A stretch of 8,492 bases of DNA from the NCBI GenBank assembly GCA_903825095.1, contig CAIJZF010000207.1:1-8492 (forward strand), in the 5' to 3' direction. The first letter of the stretch is position 1, and each line of letters starts with the position of its first letter. Positions 1 through 7,283 of the stretch are shown here, piece by piece. The notes under the pieces are model-generated. The model was given only the letters and a program-made list of their open reading frames with translations, searched no databases and had not been told where the DNA came from. The position numbers and the translations under genes were made by a program. The DNA is from an uncultured Bacteroidota bacterium. Lineage in GTDB: Bacteria; Bacteroidota; Bacteroidia; Chitinophagales; Chitinophagaceae.

Positions 1-25
1 CCCGATTATCTGGGAGGGCTTTTTT
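1..25 (+). terminator. Right half of a rho-independent terminator, cut by the window edge
   Basis: The window opens with CCC, an eight-base loop-like stretch, then GGGAGGGC followed by six T. Only three base pairs of the stem are visible (1-3 with 12-14). The right arm plus T run has the same style as the complete terminator at 5832-5875, so the left arm, expected to read roughly AAAAAGCCCTCCC, probably lies just outside the window. It would end a plus-strand gene to the left. If the left arm begins with A residues, it would also work in reverse for the protease gene whose stop codon is at 42-44. The missing arm is inference. Confidence 0.45.
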
Positions 26-41
26 GTTTTGTATGACTTAT

Positions 42-2543
42 TTATTTAGGGTCTAATGCTTTTTTAATTCTGTCTTGTAAATCGGCATAGTGACTTTGCG
101 TAGCGGCATCGACACTTGAACTTGCTTTTAAGTTCGCAGCTAATTTTTTCAACTGTGCTTTTGCTTCAGACACCACATCTGTATTTTCAATATCAACAGG
201 CGCTGCTCTAAAAGGGCTTGGGGCGCTTATGCTCATTGCAGGAGGGTTGATTAAATCTTCTAATTGACTCACATAAGTCTTTTGTAAATTTCTTCTAAAT
301 ACATCTGTTGGCTTTTGAGAAGTCAATTCACTAAACAATCCTTTTCTAGTATCTTCCATCATATCATGTAATGCATAAGTGGCATTACCAAAACGCGTGT
401 AAGAAGTATTGAGTCTTAATAAGCGTCCTTTATCGAGTAAGCTTTTTAAAGTATTGGTTTGAATACTTTGAATACGCTCATTCGCAGCCGGGTTGTTTAT
501 TTTATTTAAAATAGAATAATCTAATAACCATTTAGGGGTGGTAAATAATTGTGATTGTAAAAAATTCATCGCTGCTTTTTGCATGGCTACTGGAGTAGCT
601 GTATACACATCTCCTTGCTCTTCTACACTTTTGAATGTTTCATTTACGCCGCCAATATTTCTAGTCACATGACCCATGTATCTGTTAAACTGTATGACTA
701 ATTGCAAATACATATCACTTAAGTTCTCGTATTTATCACCTTCTTCTTTGGTCCAAGTAGGTAAGTTTACAAGAATTCTTTTTAAGTTTTTGATACCGTA
801 TTCACTAGCCACGACTGCATTATCACTTAAGTCTTCTGATTGTGCGCGTGGGTCGTTTCCAAAGCCTTCTCCACCAAACCATAAACGAGGATTGTTTTTT
901 AGATTCTCTACAATCCATTTATTATTTAGTTTTTTATCCGCTTCAACATCACTCAGTCCAGTATAGGTATAGCCCCATTGTATGGCCCATTTATCGTAAG
1001 CACCTACATGTGGAAATAATGCATCTTGTGAAATACTATCTTCTGGTTGTGCAACATAATTAAAGCGTGCATAATCCATAATAGAGGCGGTATGTCCATT
1101 TTTAGCTATCCATTCTTTATCTCTTAATTTCTCCACCGGCGTTTTACTACTACTACCCATATTATGTCTAAGGCCAAGTGTATGACCTACTTCGTGAGAA
1201 GCTACCATGCGAATTAATTTAACCATTAAGCTATCGTCTATTATCATTTTTCTAGCATTAGGGTCGACAGCAGCTGTTTGAATCATATACCAATCGTGTT
1301 GTAGTTTCATAATATTATGATACCAACCAATATGACTTTCTAAAATTTCACCACTTCTTGGATCATGTACTTGAGGTCCGTATGCATTTTCAATATCAGA
1401 AGCAAAGTAGCGAATGACTGAATAGCGTGCATCTTCTAAACTCATGGTACTATCATTGGGCCACTCTTTTCCTTGAATAGCATTTTTCCAACCTGCTTTT
1501 TCAAAAGCAACATTCCAATCATTTACGCCTTGAATTAAACCAGCTACCCATTTCTTAGGAGTTGCAGGGTCGATATAATAGATAATAGGTTTTGCAGGCT
1601 CTACTAATATGCCTTGCTTATACTTCTCCATATCTTCTGGCTTAGGCTCTAATTTATATCTAACAGCAAAAGTTTGTTCATCTACTTTTTGTTGATCATC
1701 TGAGTAAACAGTAAAATTATCTGCGAAAAAACCTACTCTTGAATCAAACAAGCGTCTATTCATAGGAACTTTTGGAAGTAATAATATAGAAGTGTTCAAT
1801 TCTAAGGTTACCGCCCCTGCATTTTGAGCAGCGGGAATACCAGGTCCACTAGGTCCAACTGATGGTCCAGCCCCTCCAGCACTTGCAGAATAGGTTTTGA
1901 CTGTCCTTACTTCAATATTGGTTGGGTAGGTTTTAATGCTTTCAATATAGGATCTGTCAGAAGCCAGTCCAGATAGGCTAAAGGTTCTTTTTGCTGAACT
2001 ATTCAAGCTAACTGCTTGGTTATCGCCTTTAAAAAAATCGGTCACCTCTATCACTGAGCTAGTAGAGTCCTTGCCGTAGGCTTTAATATCAAAGGCAGCT
2101 ACAATGGGGTCTAGATTAGAGTTTTTAACCGCTTTAGCAATGGTTTGGGTAGAATCGGCCCTATTAATTAAGGTGACTACACGCATGAAAATTCTTTGAC
2201 CTGGGCCCTTTTCAAACTGAATGGTTTGCTCATTGGCAACCTCACCTCCATATTTAGAGGCACCAGCTGCCACTTTTGTAAAACGGGTAACAGCAATTAG
2301 CTCTCTGCCTAAAAGGTTGTCTGGGATCTCGAAAAAGTACTTATCGTCTTGGAAATGAACACTAAACACCCCTTTTTGGCTAATGGCCTTCTTGGTAATG
2401 ATCTCTGAAAAGGCTTTTGGGCCTGGTTTAGACGGTGCTTCTTTTTTGGGACCAGCGCTAAGGCCTGTTGTGTCCGACTTTTGTGCCAAAAGGGGTAAGA
2501 ACCCTAGCAAAAGTAGTGTTGAAAAGAGGAAGTTTTTTTTCAT
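42..2543 (-). CDS. Secreted zinc-dependent metalloprotease, DUF5117/DUF5118 family
   Basis: An 833-residue predicted metzincin-type zinc protease. Residues 1-20 form a signal peptide (MKKN, a hydrophobic run, then LLAQ), with no lipobox cysteine, so a soluble or envelope-associated exported protein is expected. Roughly residues 42-95 resemble DUF5118 and 98-300 resemble DUF5117 (FEIPDNLLGREL, YGGE, RSYIESIKTYPTNIEVR). The catalytic domain carries HEVGHTLGLRH at residues 450-460, a full HExxHxxGxxH zinc site, with Glu451 as general base and Met489 in a plausible Met-turn (SIMDY). The C-terminal part matches the long tail these proteins usually have. Length is normal for the family and the zinc-site residues are present. 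A Gly/Pro/Ala/Ser-rich insert occupies residues 219-245. No C-terminal type IX sorting domain is evident. The substrate is unknown. It is transcribed divergently from exbB, and no strong TAnnTTTG promoter is visible upstream of it. The ATG at 2543 is chosen because the signal peptide begins there. Confidence 0.93.
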   Translation of the reverse strand: MKKNFLFSTLLLLGFLPLLAQKSDTTGLSAGPKKEAPSKPGPKAFSEIITKKAISQKGVFSVHFQDDKYFFEIPDNLLGRELIAVTRFTKVAAGASKYGGEVANEQTIQFEKGPGQRIFMRVVTLINRADSTQTIAKAVKNSNLDPIVAAFDIKAYGKDSTSSVIEVTDFFKGDNQAVSLNSSAKRTFSLSGLASDRSYIESIKTYPTNIEVRTVKTYSASAGGAGPSVGPSGPGIPAAQNAGAVTLELNTSILLLPKVPMNRRLFDSRVGFFADNFTVYSDDQQKVDEQTFAVRYKLEPKPEDMEKYKQGILVEPAKPIIYYIDPATPKKWVAGLIQGVNDWNVAFEKAGWKNAIQGKEWPNDSTMSLEDARYSVIRYFASDIENAYGPQVHDPRSGEILESHIGWYHNIMKLQHDWYMIQTAAVDPNARKMIIDDSLMVKLIRMVASHEVGHTLGLRHNMGSSSKTPVEKLRDKEWIAKNGHTASIMDYARFNYVAQPEDSISQDALFPHVGAYDKWAIQWGYTYTGLSDVEADKKLNNKWIVENLKNNPRLWFGGEGFGNDPRAQSEDLSDNAVVASEYGIKNLKRILVNLPTWTKEEGDKYENLSDMYLQLVIQFNRYMGHVTRNIGGVNETFKSVEEQGDVYTATPVAMQKAAMNFLQSQLFTTPKWLLDYSILNKINNPAANERIQSIQTNTLKSLLDKGRLLRLNTSYTRFGNATYALHDMMEDTRKGLFSELTSQKPTDVFRRNLQKTYVSQLEDLINPPAMSISAPSPFRAAPVDIENTDVVSEAKAQLKKLAANLKASSSVDAATQSHYADLQDRIKKALDPK

Positions 2544-2639
2544 ATTATATTTTAATTAGTATTGTAAATAGGGTAGTGAATATAATTCGTTTTTGCCAAC
2601 GGAAGTTAGTTTAAATAATTTTTTTAAAAATTAACATAC

Positions 2640-2647
2640 TAAGTTTG
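2640..2647 (+). promoter_or_regulatory. Candidate -7 box (TAAGTTTG) for the exbB-exbD-exbD-tonB operon
   Basis: TAAGTTTG is an exact match to the Bacteroidota -7 consensus TAnnTTTG. The expected -33 TTTG is replaced by a T tract (2619-2625) inside an A/T-rich stretch (2611-2632) that could act as an upstream activating element. Transcription would begin near 2652-2655, giving a leader of about 126 nt before the exbB ATG. Alternatively the TTTG of this box could be the -33 element of a start site further down, with an imperfect TATTTTG at 2667-2673 as -7 after a 19-nt spacer. The rest of the 237-nt intergenic region (2544-2780) holds only a weak 5-bp hairpin (2699-2714). Confidence 0.4.
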
Positions 2648-2780
2648 TTTCAACCAATAAATTACTTATTTTGTAAGCCCTTAGAAACTAGTGAGCAAAG
2701 ATTTTCGTTAATCTAACACATAGCTACAAGGAATAATTTCTTTAATAAATTTTTATTTAAAACCAAAAATCAATTGAATC

Positions 2781-3638
2781 ATGGCTGAGATTAAATCAAC
2801 TGCAACAGCTGCTTCTAAGAAAACAGCACAGCCGCAAGAAGGCGGAAACTTGATTGCAACTTTAGCACCAATCGTCTGTATCGTACTAGGTTATGTTATC
2901 TGGCGTTTTGTGTTGGGTAACGCAAGTAACTTTACTAACCCAGATCCTAATGGTGGATTCTGGCCTTCACACAAAGGACCAAAAGGTACATTTACAAAAA
3001 TGTATGAAGGTGGTATCGTTGTACCTATTTTGATTGGTAGCTTATTAATCGTTTTAACTTTCGTAATTGAAAGATTATTAACTATTAGAAAAGCAGCAGG
3101 AAATGGTAATATTACTGAGTTCATCCGTAAAGTACAATTCCAATTAGCCAACAAAGAAGTAGACAAAGCCATTGCAGAATGCGATAAGCAAAAAGGTTCT
3201 GTAGGTAATGTAATGAAGTCTGGTTTGACTAAGTACAAAGAGATGATATCTAATACAGAATTAGATACTGATCAAAAAGTATTAAACATTCAAAAGGAAA
3301 TCGAAGAAGCAACTGCTTTAGAATTACCTATGTTAGAAAAGAATTTAGTATTCTTATCAACTATCGCATCAGTAGCAACCTTATTAGGTTTGTTCGGTAC
3401 GGTATTAGGTATGATTCGTTCTTTCTCTAAATTAGGAGAAGAAGGTGGTGGAGAAGCTGCACGTGAATTATCTCAAGGTATCTCTGAGGCCTTGTATAAT
3501 ACTGCGTTAGGTATTGGTACTTCTGCTGTCGCTATTATTATGTACAACGTCTTTACTACAAGAATTGACGGTATTACATATGGTATCGATGAGTCTGGAT
3601 TTACTTTAACTCAAAGCTTCGCTGCGAACTACAAATAG
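2781..3638 (+). CDS. exbB: ExbB/TolQ/MotA-family proton channel protein
   Basis: A 285-residue inner-membrane channel subunit of the TonB energising motor. It forms the ring that, with ExbD, conducts protons and drives TonB. Four hydrophobic segments are visible: about 24-46, 76-100, 190-213 and 234-258. The last two carry the family core: GLFGTVLGMI at 203-212 and GISEALYNTALGI at 233-245, including the channel-lining Thr region. Between the second and third segments lies a cytoplasmic helical stretch (about 104-188). The N-terminal extra segment (24-46), with a hydrophilic loop containing FWPSHKGPKG before the canonical first helix, gives one membrane pass more than the three of classical ExbB. 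It is the first gene of the operon, followed after 90 nt by the first exbD. The ATG at 2781 has no clear Shine-Dalgarno sequence, which is usual for the phylum. TolQ is an alternative name, but the downstream tonB favours ExbB. Confidence 0.94.
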   Translation: MAEIKSTATAASKKTAQPQEGGNLIATLAPIVCIVLGYVIWRFVLGNASNFTNPDPNGGFWPSHKGPKGTFTKMYEGGIVVPILIGSLLIVLTFVIERLLTIRKAAGNGNITEFIRKVQFQLANKEVDKAIAECDKQKGSVGNVMKSGLTKYKEMISNTELDTDQKVLNIQKEIEEATALELPMLEKNLVFLSTIASVATLLGLFGTVLGMIRSFSKLGEEGGGEAARELSQGISEALYNTALGIGTSAVAIIMYNVFTTRIDGITYGIDESGFTLTQSFAANYK

Positions 3639-3677
3639 TAATTACAACTTAGTAATTACAAATTAGTAGTAACAAAT
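3636..3677 (+). repeat. Three tandem 14-nt repeats after exbB
   Basis: TAGTAATTACA occurs at 3636-3646 and again at 3650-3660. A third copy with two changes (TAGTAGTAACA) follows at 3664-3674, giving a regular 14-nt period. The first copy begins with the TAG stop codon of exbB. The array fills much of the 90-nt gap between exbB and the first exbD. Origin by slippage duplication of the stop region is likely. Whether it has a role in the mRNA is unknown. Confidence 0.7.
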
Positions 3678-3689
3678 ATTAATTAATAA

Positions 3690-3709
3690 TTAAGGAGTCA
3701 AATCCTTAA
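3690..3709 (+). other. Small hairpin between exbB and the first exbD
   Basis: TTAAGGA (3690-3696) and TCCTTAA (3703-3709) form a perfect 7-bp stem with a six-base loop, 19 nt before the exbD start. The stem is A/T-rich and lacks a strict T run, so it is a poor terminator. It could instead stabilise the 3' end of an exbB segment or affect translation of exbD1. The AAGGAG sequence that resembles a ribosome-binding site is locked in the stem and lies more than 30 nt from the ATG, so it is unlikely to be one. Confidence 0.5.
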
Positions 3710-3728
3710 AATTTTAAAAGACTATACA

Positions 3729-4376
3729 ATGGGTAGAGCCAAATTGCCTCGTAAGAGTACCACCATCGACATGACAGCCATGTGCGATGTGGCCTTCCTT
3801 TTATTGTCTTTCTTTATCTTAACAACGAAGTTCAAACCTTCTGAAGCAATTGCAGTAGAAACACCAAGTTCGGTGTCTTCTAAAGTTGCTCCTAATAAGG
3901 ATTTTGTATTAATTACCATAGATAAAGACGGCAAAGTATTTCTTACTATAGATGATAAGCAAAAAAGAGAAACTATTGCTAATTCCTTAAATGCAACAAG
4001 AAATTTAGGAATTGACGTAGCAGCTTTTAAAAGTGCAAACTTTGTAGGGGCCTCTTTTAGCGGATTAAAATCTTTCTTATCACTCACAGAAGAAAACAGA
4101 AAAGGAGACCAACTTCCTGGCATTCCATGTAAGGATAGTACAGATAATGAATTGATCGTTTGGATGCAAGTAGTAAACGAAGCATATGCTGGTAGCAAAA
4201 TGGATCTCTTATTAAAAGGAGATAACGTTGCCAAGTACCCCGCATTTAAAAATGTACTTACTGCATTTAAGAGAAACAATATTCAGAAATTTCAAATGGT
4301 AACCAATCCTGAAAATGCACCAGCAGGTTCAGAGTTGTACCAGAAATCCATGAGTGGAGAGAAACAGGAAAACTAA
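3729..4376 (+). CDS. exbD: ExbD/TolR biopolymer transport protein, first paralogue
   Basis: A 215-residue single-pass inner-membrane protein, partner of ExbB in the proton-driven motor. A short cytoplasmic tail (1-15) leads into one transmembrane helix (about 17-34) containing TAMCDVAFLLLSFF. Asp20 sits where the essential proton-carrying aspartate of ExbD (Asp25 in E. coli) is found, directly preceded by Cys19. The periplasmic domain (about 45-200) is larger than in E. coli ExbD, which has about 140 residues in all; it includes an insert around 95-140 with Cys134. The family-like end (LLLKGDNVAKYPAFKNVLTAF) is kept. It lies 90 nt after exbB and 28 nt before the second exbD in the same operon. 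The ATG at 3729 is the only start close to the conserved helix. The charged tail (SGEKQEN) is unremarkable. Confidence 0.92.
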   Translation: MGRAKLPRKSTTIDMTAMCDVAFLLLSFFILTTKFKPSEAIAVETPSSVSSKVAPNKDFVLITIDKDGKVFLTIDDKQKRETIANSLNATRNLGIDVAAFKSANFVGASFSGLKSFLSLTEENRKGDQLPGIPCKDSTDNELIVWMQVVNEAYAGSKMDLLLKGDNVAKYPAFKNVLTAFKRNNIQKFQMVTNPENAPAGSELYQKSMSGEKQEN

Positions 4377-4404
4377 ATTATAAACTAATTAAAAGCTATT
4401 TACT

Positions 4405-4989
4405 ATGGCAGAATTAGATACCTCGGGCGGGGGACATAAAAAGAAAGGACCAGGGGTCAAAAAAGGAAAAAAATTATCAACGCGTGTCGATTTGACTCCG
4501 ATGGTGGATTTAGGTTTCCTTTTGATTACCTTCTTTATTTTTACCACTACCATGAGTCAACCTACAGCAATGAAGTTGATCTTGCCTGATGATAAAGTAA
4601 AACCTGAAGAGCAAAATAAAGCAAAGGAATCAGGTGCTTTAACCATCTTAATGGGAGACGATAATCATATATACTATTATGAGGGACAATTAAAGACCGA
4701 TGCGTCTAATTTTCTTTCAGCTTCTTATAGTGGTGAAAATTCTATTCGTGAAGTAATCATGAAAAAGAAACTTCAAGTAAGAAGTATCGCACAAGACCCA
4801 AGTGATCCTGAAAAGGATTTAGTGATCGTTATTAAACCAAGTTCAAAATGTAGTTACAAAAATGTGATTGATATTTTAGATGAAATGTCAATCAATGTTG
4901 TAAAAAAATATGCACTAGTAGATGTTTTTGACATTGAAGAACAACTGGTTCAAAAATCGGACGCGAACGCAAAATCTTCTAGCAATTAA
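4405..4989 (+). CDS. exbD: ExbD/TolR biopolymer transport protein, second paralogue
   Basis: A 194-residue ExbD homologue clearly different from the preceding one, not a recent duplicate. The cytoplasmic tail (1-27) is unusually rich in Gly and Lys (GGGHKKKGPGVKKGKK). The transmembrane helix spans about 29-48, with VDLTPMVDLGFLL carrying the conserved TPMVD motif; Asp35 is the predicted proton-binding aspartate. The periplasmic domain (about 50-185) ends with the typical pattern DLVIVIKPSSKCSYKNVIDILDEM, then two short strands. Tandem exbD genes with exbB and tonB are common in Bacteroidota, and a mixed ExbD dimer within one ExbB ring is a reasonable inference. It is separated from tonB by 12 nt, which indicates cotranscription. 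The start at 4405 is the first ATG of the frame near the lysine-rich tail. Confidence 0.93.
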   Translation: MAELDTSGGGHKKKGPGVKKGKKLSTRVDLTPMVDLGFLLITFFIFTTTMSQPTAMKLILPDDKVKPEEQNKAKESGALTILMGDDNHIYYYEGQLKTDASNFLSASYSGENSIREVIMKKKLQVRSIAQDPSDPEKDLVIVIKPSSKCSYKNVIDILDEMSINVVKKYALVDVFDIEEQLVQKSDANAKSSSN

Positions 4990-5001
4990 AAGCATTTAAA
5001 A

Positions 5002-5811
5002 ATGGACATAAATAAAATATTAACCGCCAATGTACTTGACCTCATTTTTGAGGGAAGGTTTAAGGAGTATGGTGCTTATGAGCTAAGAATAACATACAAT
5101 GATCGTCTTAAAAAGGCTTTAATTGGTATGTTCGCTGTAACACTTTTATTGGCAGGCGGCGCTATCTGGTCTAATTCTGCAAAGAAAGCGAAGACTGAGA
5201 TAGTAGTTACTGATGTTTCTTTGACAGATGTGACCCAAGAGAAAAAGCCACCTCCACCTCCACCTCCTCCGCCAAAGCAAGAACCACCAAAAGTGGAAAT
5301 GGCGAAGTTTACACCTCCTAAAATCGTAAAAGATGAGGAAGTGAAAAAAGAAGATGAGATTAAAGAAGTAGAAAAATTAGAGGATGTAAAAATAGGATCT
5401 GTAGATCAAAAGGGTATCAAGGATGATGGATTGGTTGCCCCATCTGAATCTACAGTAGCTCCACCAGCAGAAGAAGAGACTGATAAAATTTTTACAGTAG
5501 TGCAAATCCCAGCTGAATTCCCTGGAGGACAGCAAGGATGGATCCGCTACTTGGAAAGAACTTTAAACAGAGACTTACCTGTTGAAAATGGTGCACCTGC
5601 TGGAAAATATTCTGTAGTAGTTTCTTTCGTCGTAGCAAGAGATGGTTCTATCAGTGATGTAAAATCTGAGAACGATCCTGGATATGGCACAAAGGATGAA
5701 GCTGTACGTGTAATTACTAGAGGTCCAAAATGGAAGCCAGCCGTTCAGAATGGTCGTAATGTAATTTACCGCCATAGACAAGCCATTGTGTTTGTCGTAT
5801 CTGAAGACTAA
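5002..5811 (+). CDS. tonB: Energy transducer TonB
   Basis: A 269-residue TonB that carries force from the ExbB/ExbD motor across the periplasm to the TonB box of outer-membrane receptors. The N-terminal 38 residues are cytoplasmic and hold FEGRFKEYGAYELR (16-29), a motif seen in many Bacteroidota TonB proteins and absent from E. coli TonB. One transmembrane helix spans about 39-57. The periplasm-spanning linker starts with nine consecutive prolines (83-91), then mixed Pro and Lys/Glu-rich charged repeats up to about 160. The C-terminal TonB domain (about 167-269) has the hallmarks EFPGG, VVSFVVARDGSISDV, EAVRVI and PKWKPAVQNGR, followed by a final beta strand. The domain is complete. It is the last gene of the operon: a strong terminator follows 20 nt after the stop. 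With ExbB and two ExbDs encoded directly upstream, this is a self-contained TonB system. Confidence 0.95.
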   Translation: MDINKILTANVLDLIFEGRFKEYGAYELRITYNDRLKKALIGMFAVTLLLAGGAIWSNSAKKAKTEIVVTDVSLTDVTQEKKPPPPPPPPPKQEPPKVEMAKFTPPKIVKDEEVKKEDEIKEVEKLEDVKIGSVDQKGIKDDGLVAPSESTVAPPAEEETDKIFTVVQIPAEFPGGQQGWIRYLERTLNRDLPVENGAPAGKYSVVVSFVVARDGSISDVKSENDPGYGTKDEAVRVITRGPKWKPAVQNGRNVIYRHRQAIVFVVSED

Positions 5812-5831
5812 GCATTTTCTACAATAAGATA

Positions 5832-5875
5832 ATTAAAAAGCCTTCTTCCGTTTATTCGGGAGGAGGCTTTTTAAT
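5832..5875 (+). terminator. Strong rho-independent terminator of the exb-tonB operon
   Basis: A 19-bp stem (5832-5850 with 5857-5875) closes a six-base loop (TTTATT). All positions pair, two of them as G-T wobbles. The GC-rich core CCTTCTTCCG/CGGGAGGAGG is flanked by A5 on the left and T5 on the right, so the hairpin is symmetrical enough to stop transcription from either side. It lies 20 nt after the tonB stop, and its right arm overlaps the region where the mnmE promoter would have its -33 element. Confidence 0.92.
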
Positions 5876-5886
5876 AGTATAAAGTT

Positions 5887-5894
5887 TACCTTTG
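5887..5894 (+). promoter_or_regulatory. Promoter -7 box (TACCTTTG) of mnmE
   Basis: TACCTTTG matches the Bacteroidota -7 consensus TAnnTTTG exactly and ends only 6 nt before the mnmE ATG at 5901. A start site 5-8 nt after the box falls at about 5899-5902, so the transcript would be leaderless or nearly so. No exact -33 TTTG is present. The closest is TTTT at 5868-5871, with a spacer of 15 nt, inside the right arm of the preceding terminator. Confidence 0.6.
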
Positions 5895-5900
5895 TTTTCT

Positions 5901-7277
5901 ATGCGCGAAAATTTAAGTACTTGGAATGATACCATTGTAGCACTTGCTTCTGCTCCAGGATTAGGGGCTATTGCAGTTATTAGACTTAGTGGGTCCAAAT
6001 CCATTGAACTAGTAGCCGCTGTATTTTCAAAAAAGAACCTAGGTTCAAAGGCTTCACATACTGTACACTTTGGCAAAATTATTGATGGCTTACAAGTCAT
6101 AGATGAAGTAGTGGTTACTTTATATAAAGCACCTAAGTCTTATACAGGCGAAGAGGTGGTTGAGATATCTTGTCATGGCTCGCCCTTTATACAAGACTCC
6201 CTGCTACAATTATTTATTTTAAAAGGAGCAAGATTAGCAAAGCCAGGTGAGTTTACCCAACGTGCCTTTTTAAATGGCAAACTAGACTTAACACAAGCAG
6301 AAGCAGTGGCCGATTTAATTGCTAGTAATACAGAGGCTTCTCGCAAAACAGCTTTATATAATTTAAAAGGTGGCTTCTCTTCCGACTTACAAGTAATGCG
6401 TGAAAAATTAATAAAGTTTTCTGCACTTATAGAATTAGAATTAGATTTTTCTCAAGAAGATGTAGCCTTTGCTAATAAAAAAGAATTAGAAAAATTAGTG
6501 TCGCAATTACAATTAAAGACACAGTTATTGTATGATTCTTTTAAATTAGGCAATGTGATTAAAAATGGAGTGCAGGTAGCCATTGTAGGAAAACCGAATG
6601 CTGGGAAATCGACCTTACTAAATACTTTATTAAACGAGCATAGGGCATTGGTAAGTGAAATACCTGGCACTACGCGAGACACAGTGGAAGAATATTTAAC
6701 TATTGAAGGGGTATTGTATAAACTTATTGATACGGCTGGTATTCGTAGCGCTACTGCTGATGTTATTGAGCAAATGGGTATTGATAAGAGTATTGAAAAA
6801 ATTGCGCAGGCCGATATTGTCATTGCTTTATTTGATGCAAGTACTACTTCAGCTCAACAAATTATAGATTGGCAGACCGCTATTGGGAATGATAAAATGA
6901 TACTAGTGGGTAATAAGGTAGACCTAGGTATTGACCCTTCTTTGCAAAACAATGAAGCTTTGAAAGATATTGTTTTTATTGGAGCCAAGGATAAGAAAAA
7001 TATTGAAGCGCTTAGAGCCGTCTTAACACAAAGAGTAGTAGGCGATGGACTGAATAAAGAAGGCACCATTGTTACCAATGCTAGACATGCCACTGCACTT
7101 AAGAAATTATTATATGCCTTGGTGGATATAGAAACGGGACTTGCTAATAATGCTACTGGGGATTTGCTGGCCATTGATATTAATCAAGCCTTACATTATT
7201 TGGGCACTATTACTGGGCAAATAACGAATGAAGACCAGCTAGATTTTATTTTCTCTAAGTTCTGTATTGGGAAGTAA
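5901..7277 (+). CDS. mnmE: tRNA uridine-5-carboxymethylaminomethyl(34) synthesis GTPase MnmE
   Basis: A 458-residue GTPase that acts with MnmG to install carboxymethylaminomethyl groups at C5 of wobble uridine 34 in certain tRNAs, using a tetrahydrofolate one-carbon donor and FAD. The N-terminal folate-binding domain (about 1-118) starts with DTIVALASAPG and includes SYTGEEVVEISCHGS and PGEFTQRAFLNGKLDLTQAEAV. A helical domain follows and is split by the inserted G domain. G-domain motifs are complete: P-loop GKPNAGKS (230-237), GTTRDT (from 256), DTAG (277-280) and NKVD (338-341). The chain ends in FCIGK (454-458), whose cysteine is a family hallmark. Length is normal. I chose the ATG at 5901 over an in-frame TTG at 5892 because that TTG is part of the -7 promoter box. 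It is isolated between a terminator and a convergent gene, so probably monocistronic. Confidence 0.96.
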   Translation: MRENLSTWNDTIVALASAPGLGAIAVIRLSGSKSIELVAAVFSKKNLGSKASHTVHFGKIIDGLQVIDEVVVTLYKAPKSYTGEEVVEISCHGSPFIQDSLLQLFILKGARLAKPGEFTQRAFLNGKLDLTQAEAVADLIASNTEASRKTALYNLKGGFSSDLQVMREKLIKFSALIELELDFSQEDVAFANKKELEKLVSQLQLKTQLLYDSFKLGNVIKNGVQVAIVGKPNAGKSTLLNTLLNEHRALVSEIPGTTRDTVEEYLTIEGVLYKLIDTAGIRSATADVIEQMGIDKSIEKIAQADIVIALFDASTTSAQQIIDWQTAIGNDKMILVGNKVDLGIDPSLQNNEALKDIVFIGAKDKKNIEALRAVLTQRVVGDGLNKEGTIVTNARHATALKKLLYALVDIETGLANNATGDLLAIDINQALHYLGTITGQITNEDQLDFIFSKFCIGK

Positions 7278-7283
7278 TTACAA

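Noticed and set aside
676..1063. Plus-strand open frames opposite the protease gene (676-966 and 842-1063)
   Set aside because: They overlap each other and sit opposite the catalytic and C-terminal coding region of the protease, with no promoter or motif.
3722..4279. A 185-codon open frame on the minus strand opposite the first exbD
   Set aside because: It lies entirely opposite a well-supported gene, has no recognisable motif and no promoter or plausible independent context.
5892..5900. TTG at 5892 as the mnmE start
   Set aside because: It would add only Met-Phe-Ser, and the TTG is part of the TAnnTTTG promoter box, so it would lie upstream of the predicted transcript start; the ATG at 5901 gives a normal MnmE N-terminus.
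6452..7174. Minus-strand open frames opposite mnmE (6452-6823 and 6854-7174)
   Set aside because: Both lie opposite the G-domain and C-terminal coding sequence of mnmE and show no family-like pattern; they reflect low stop frequency in the antisense frame.
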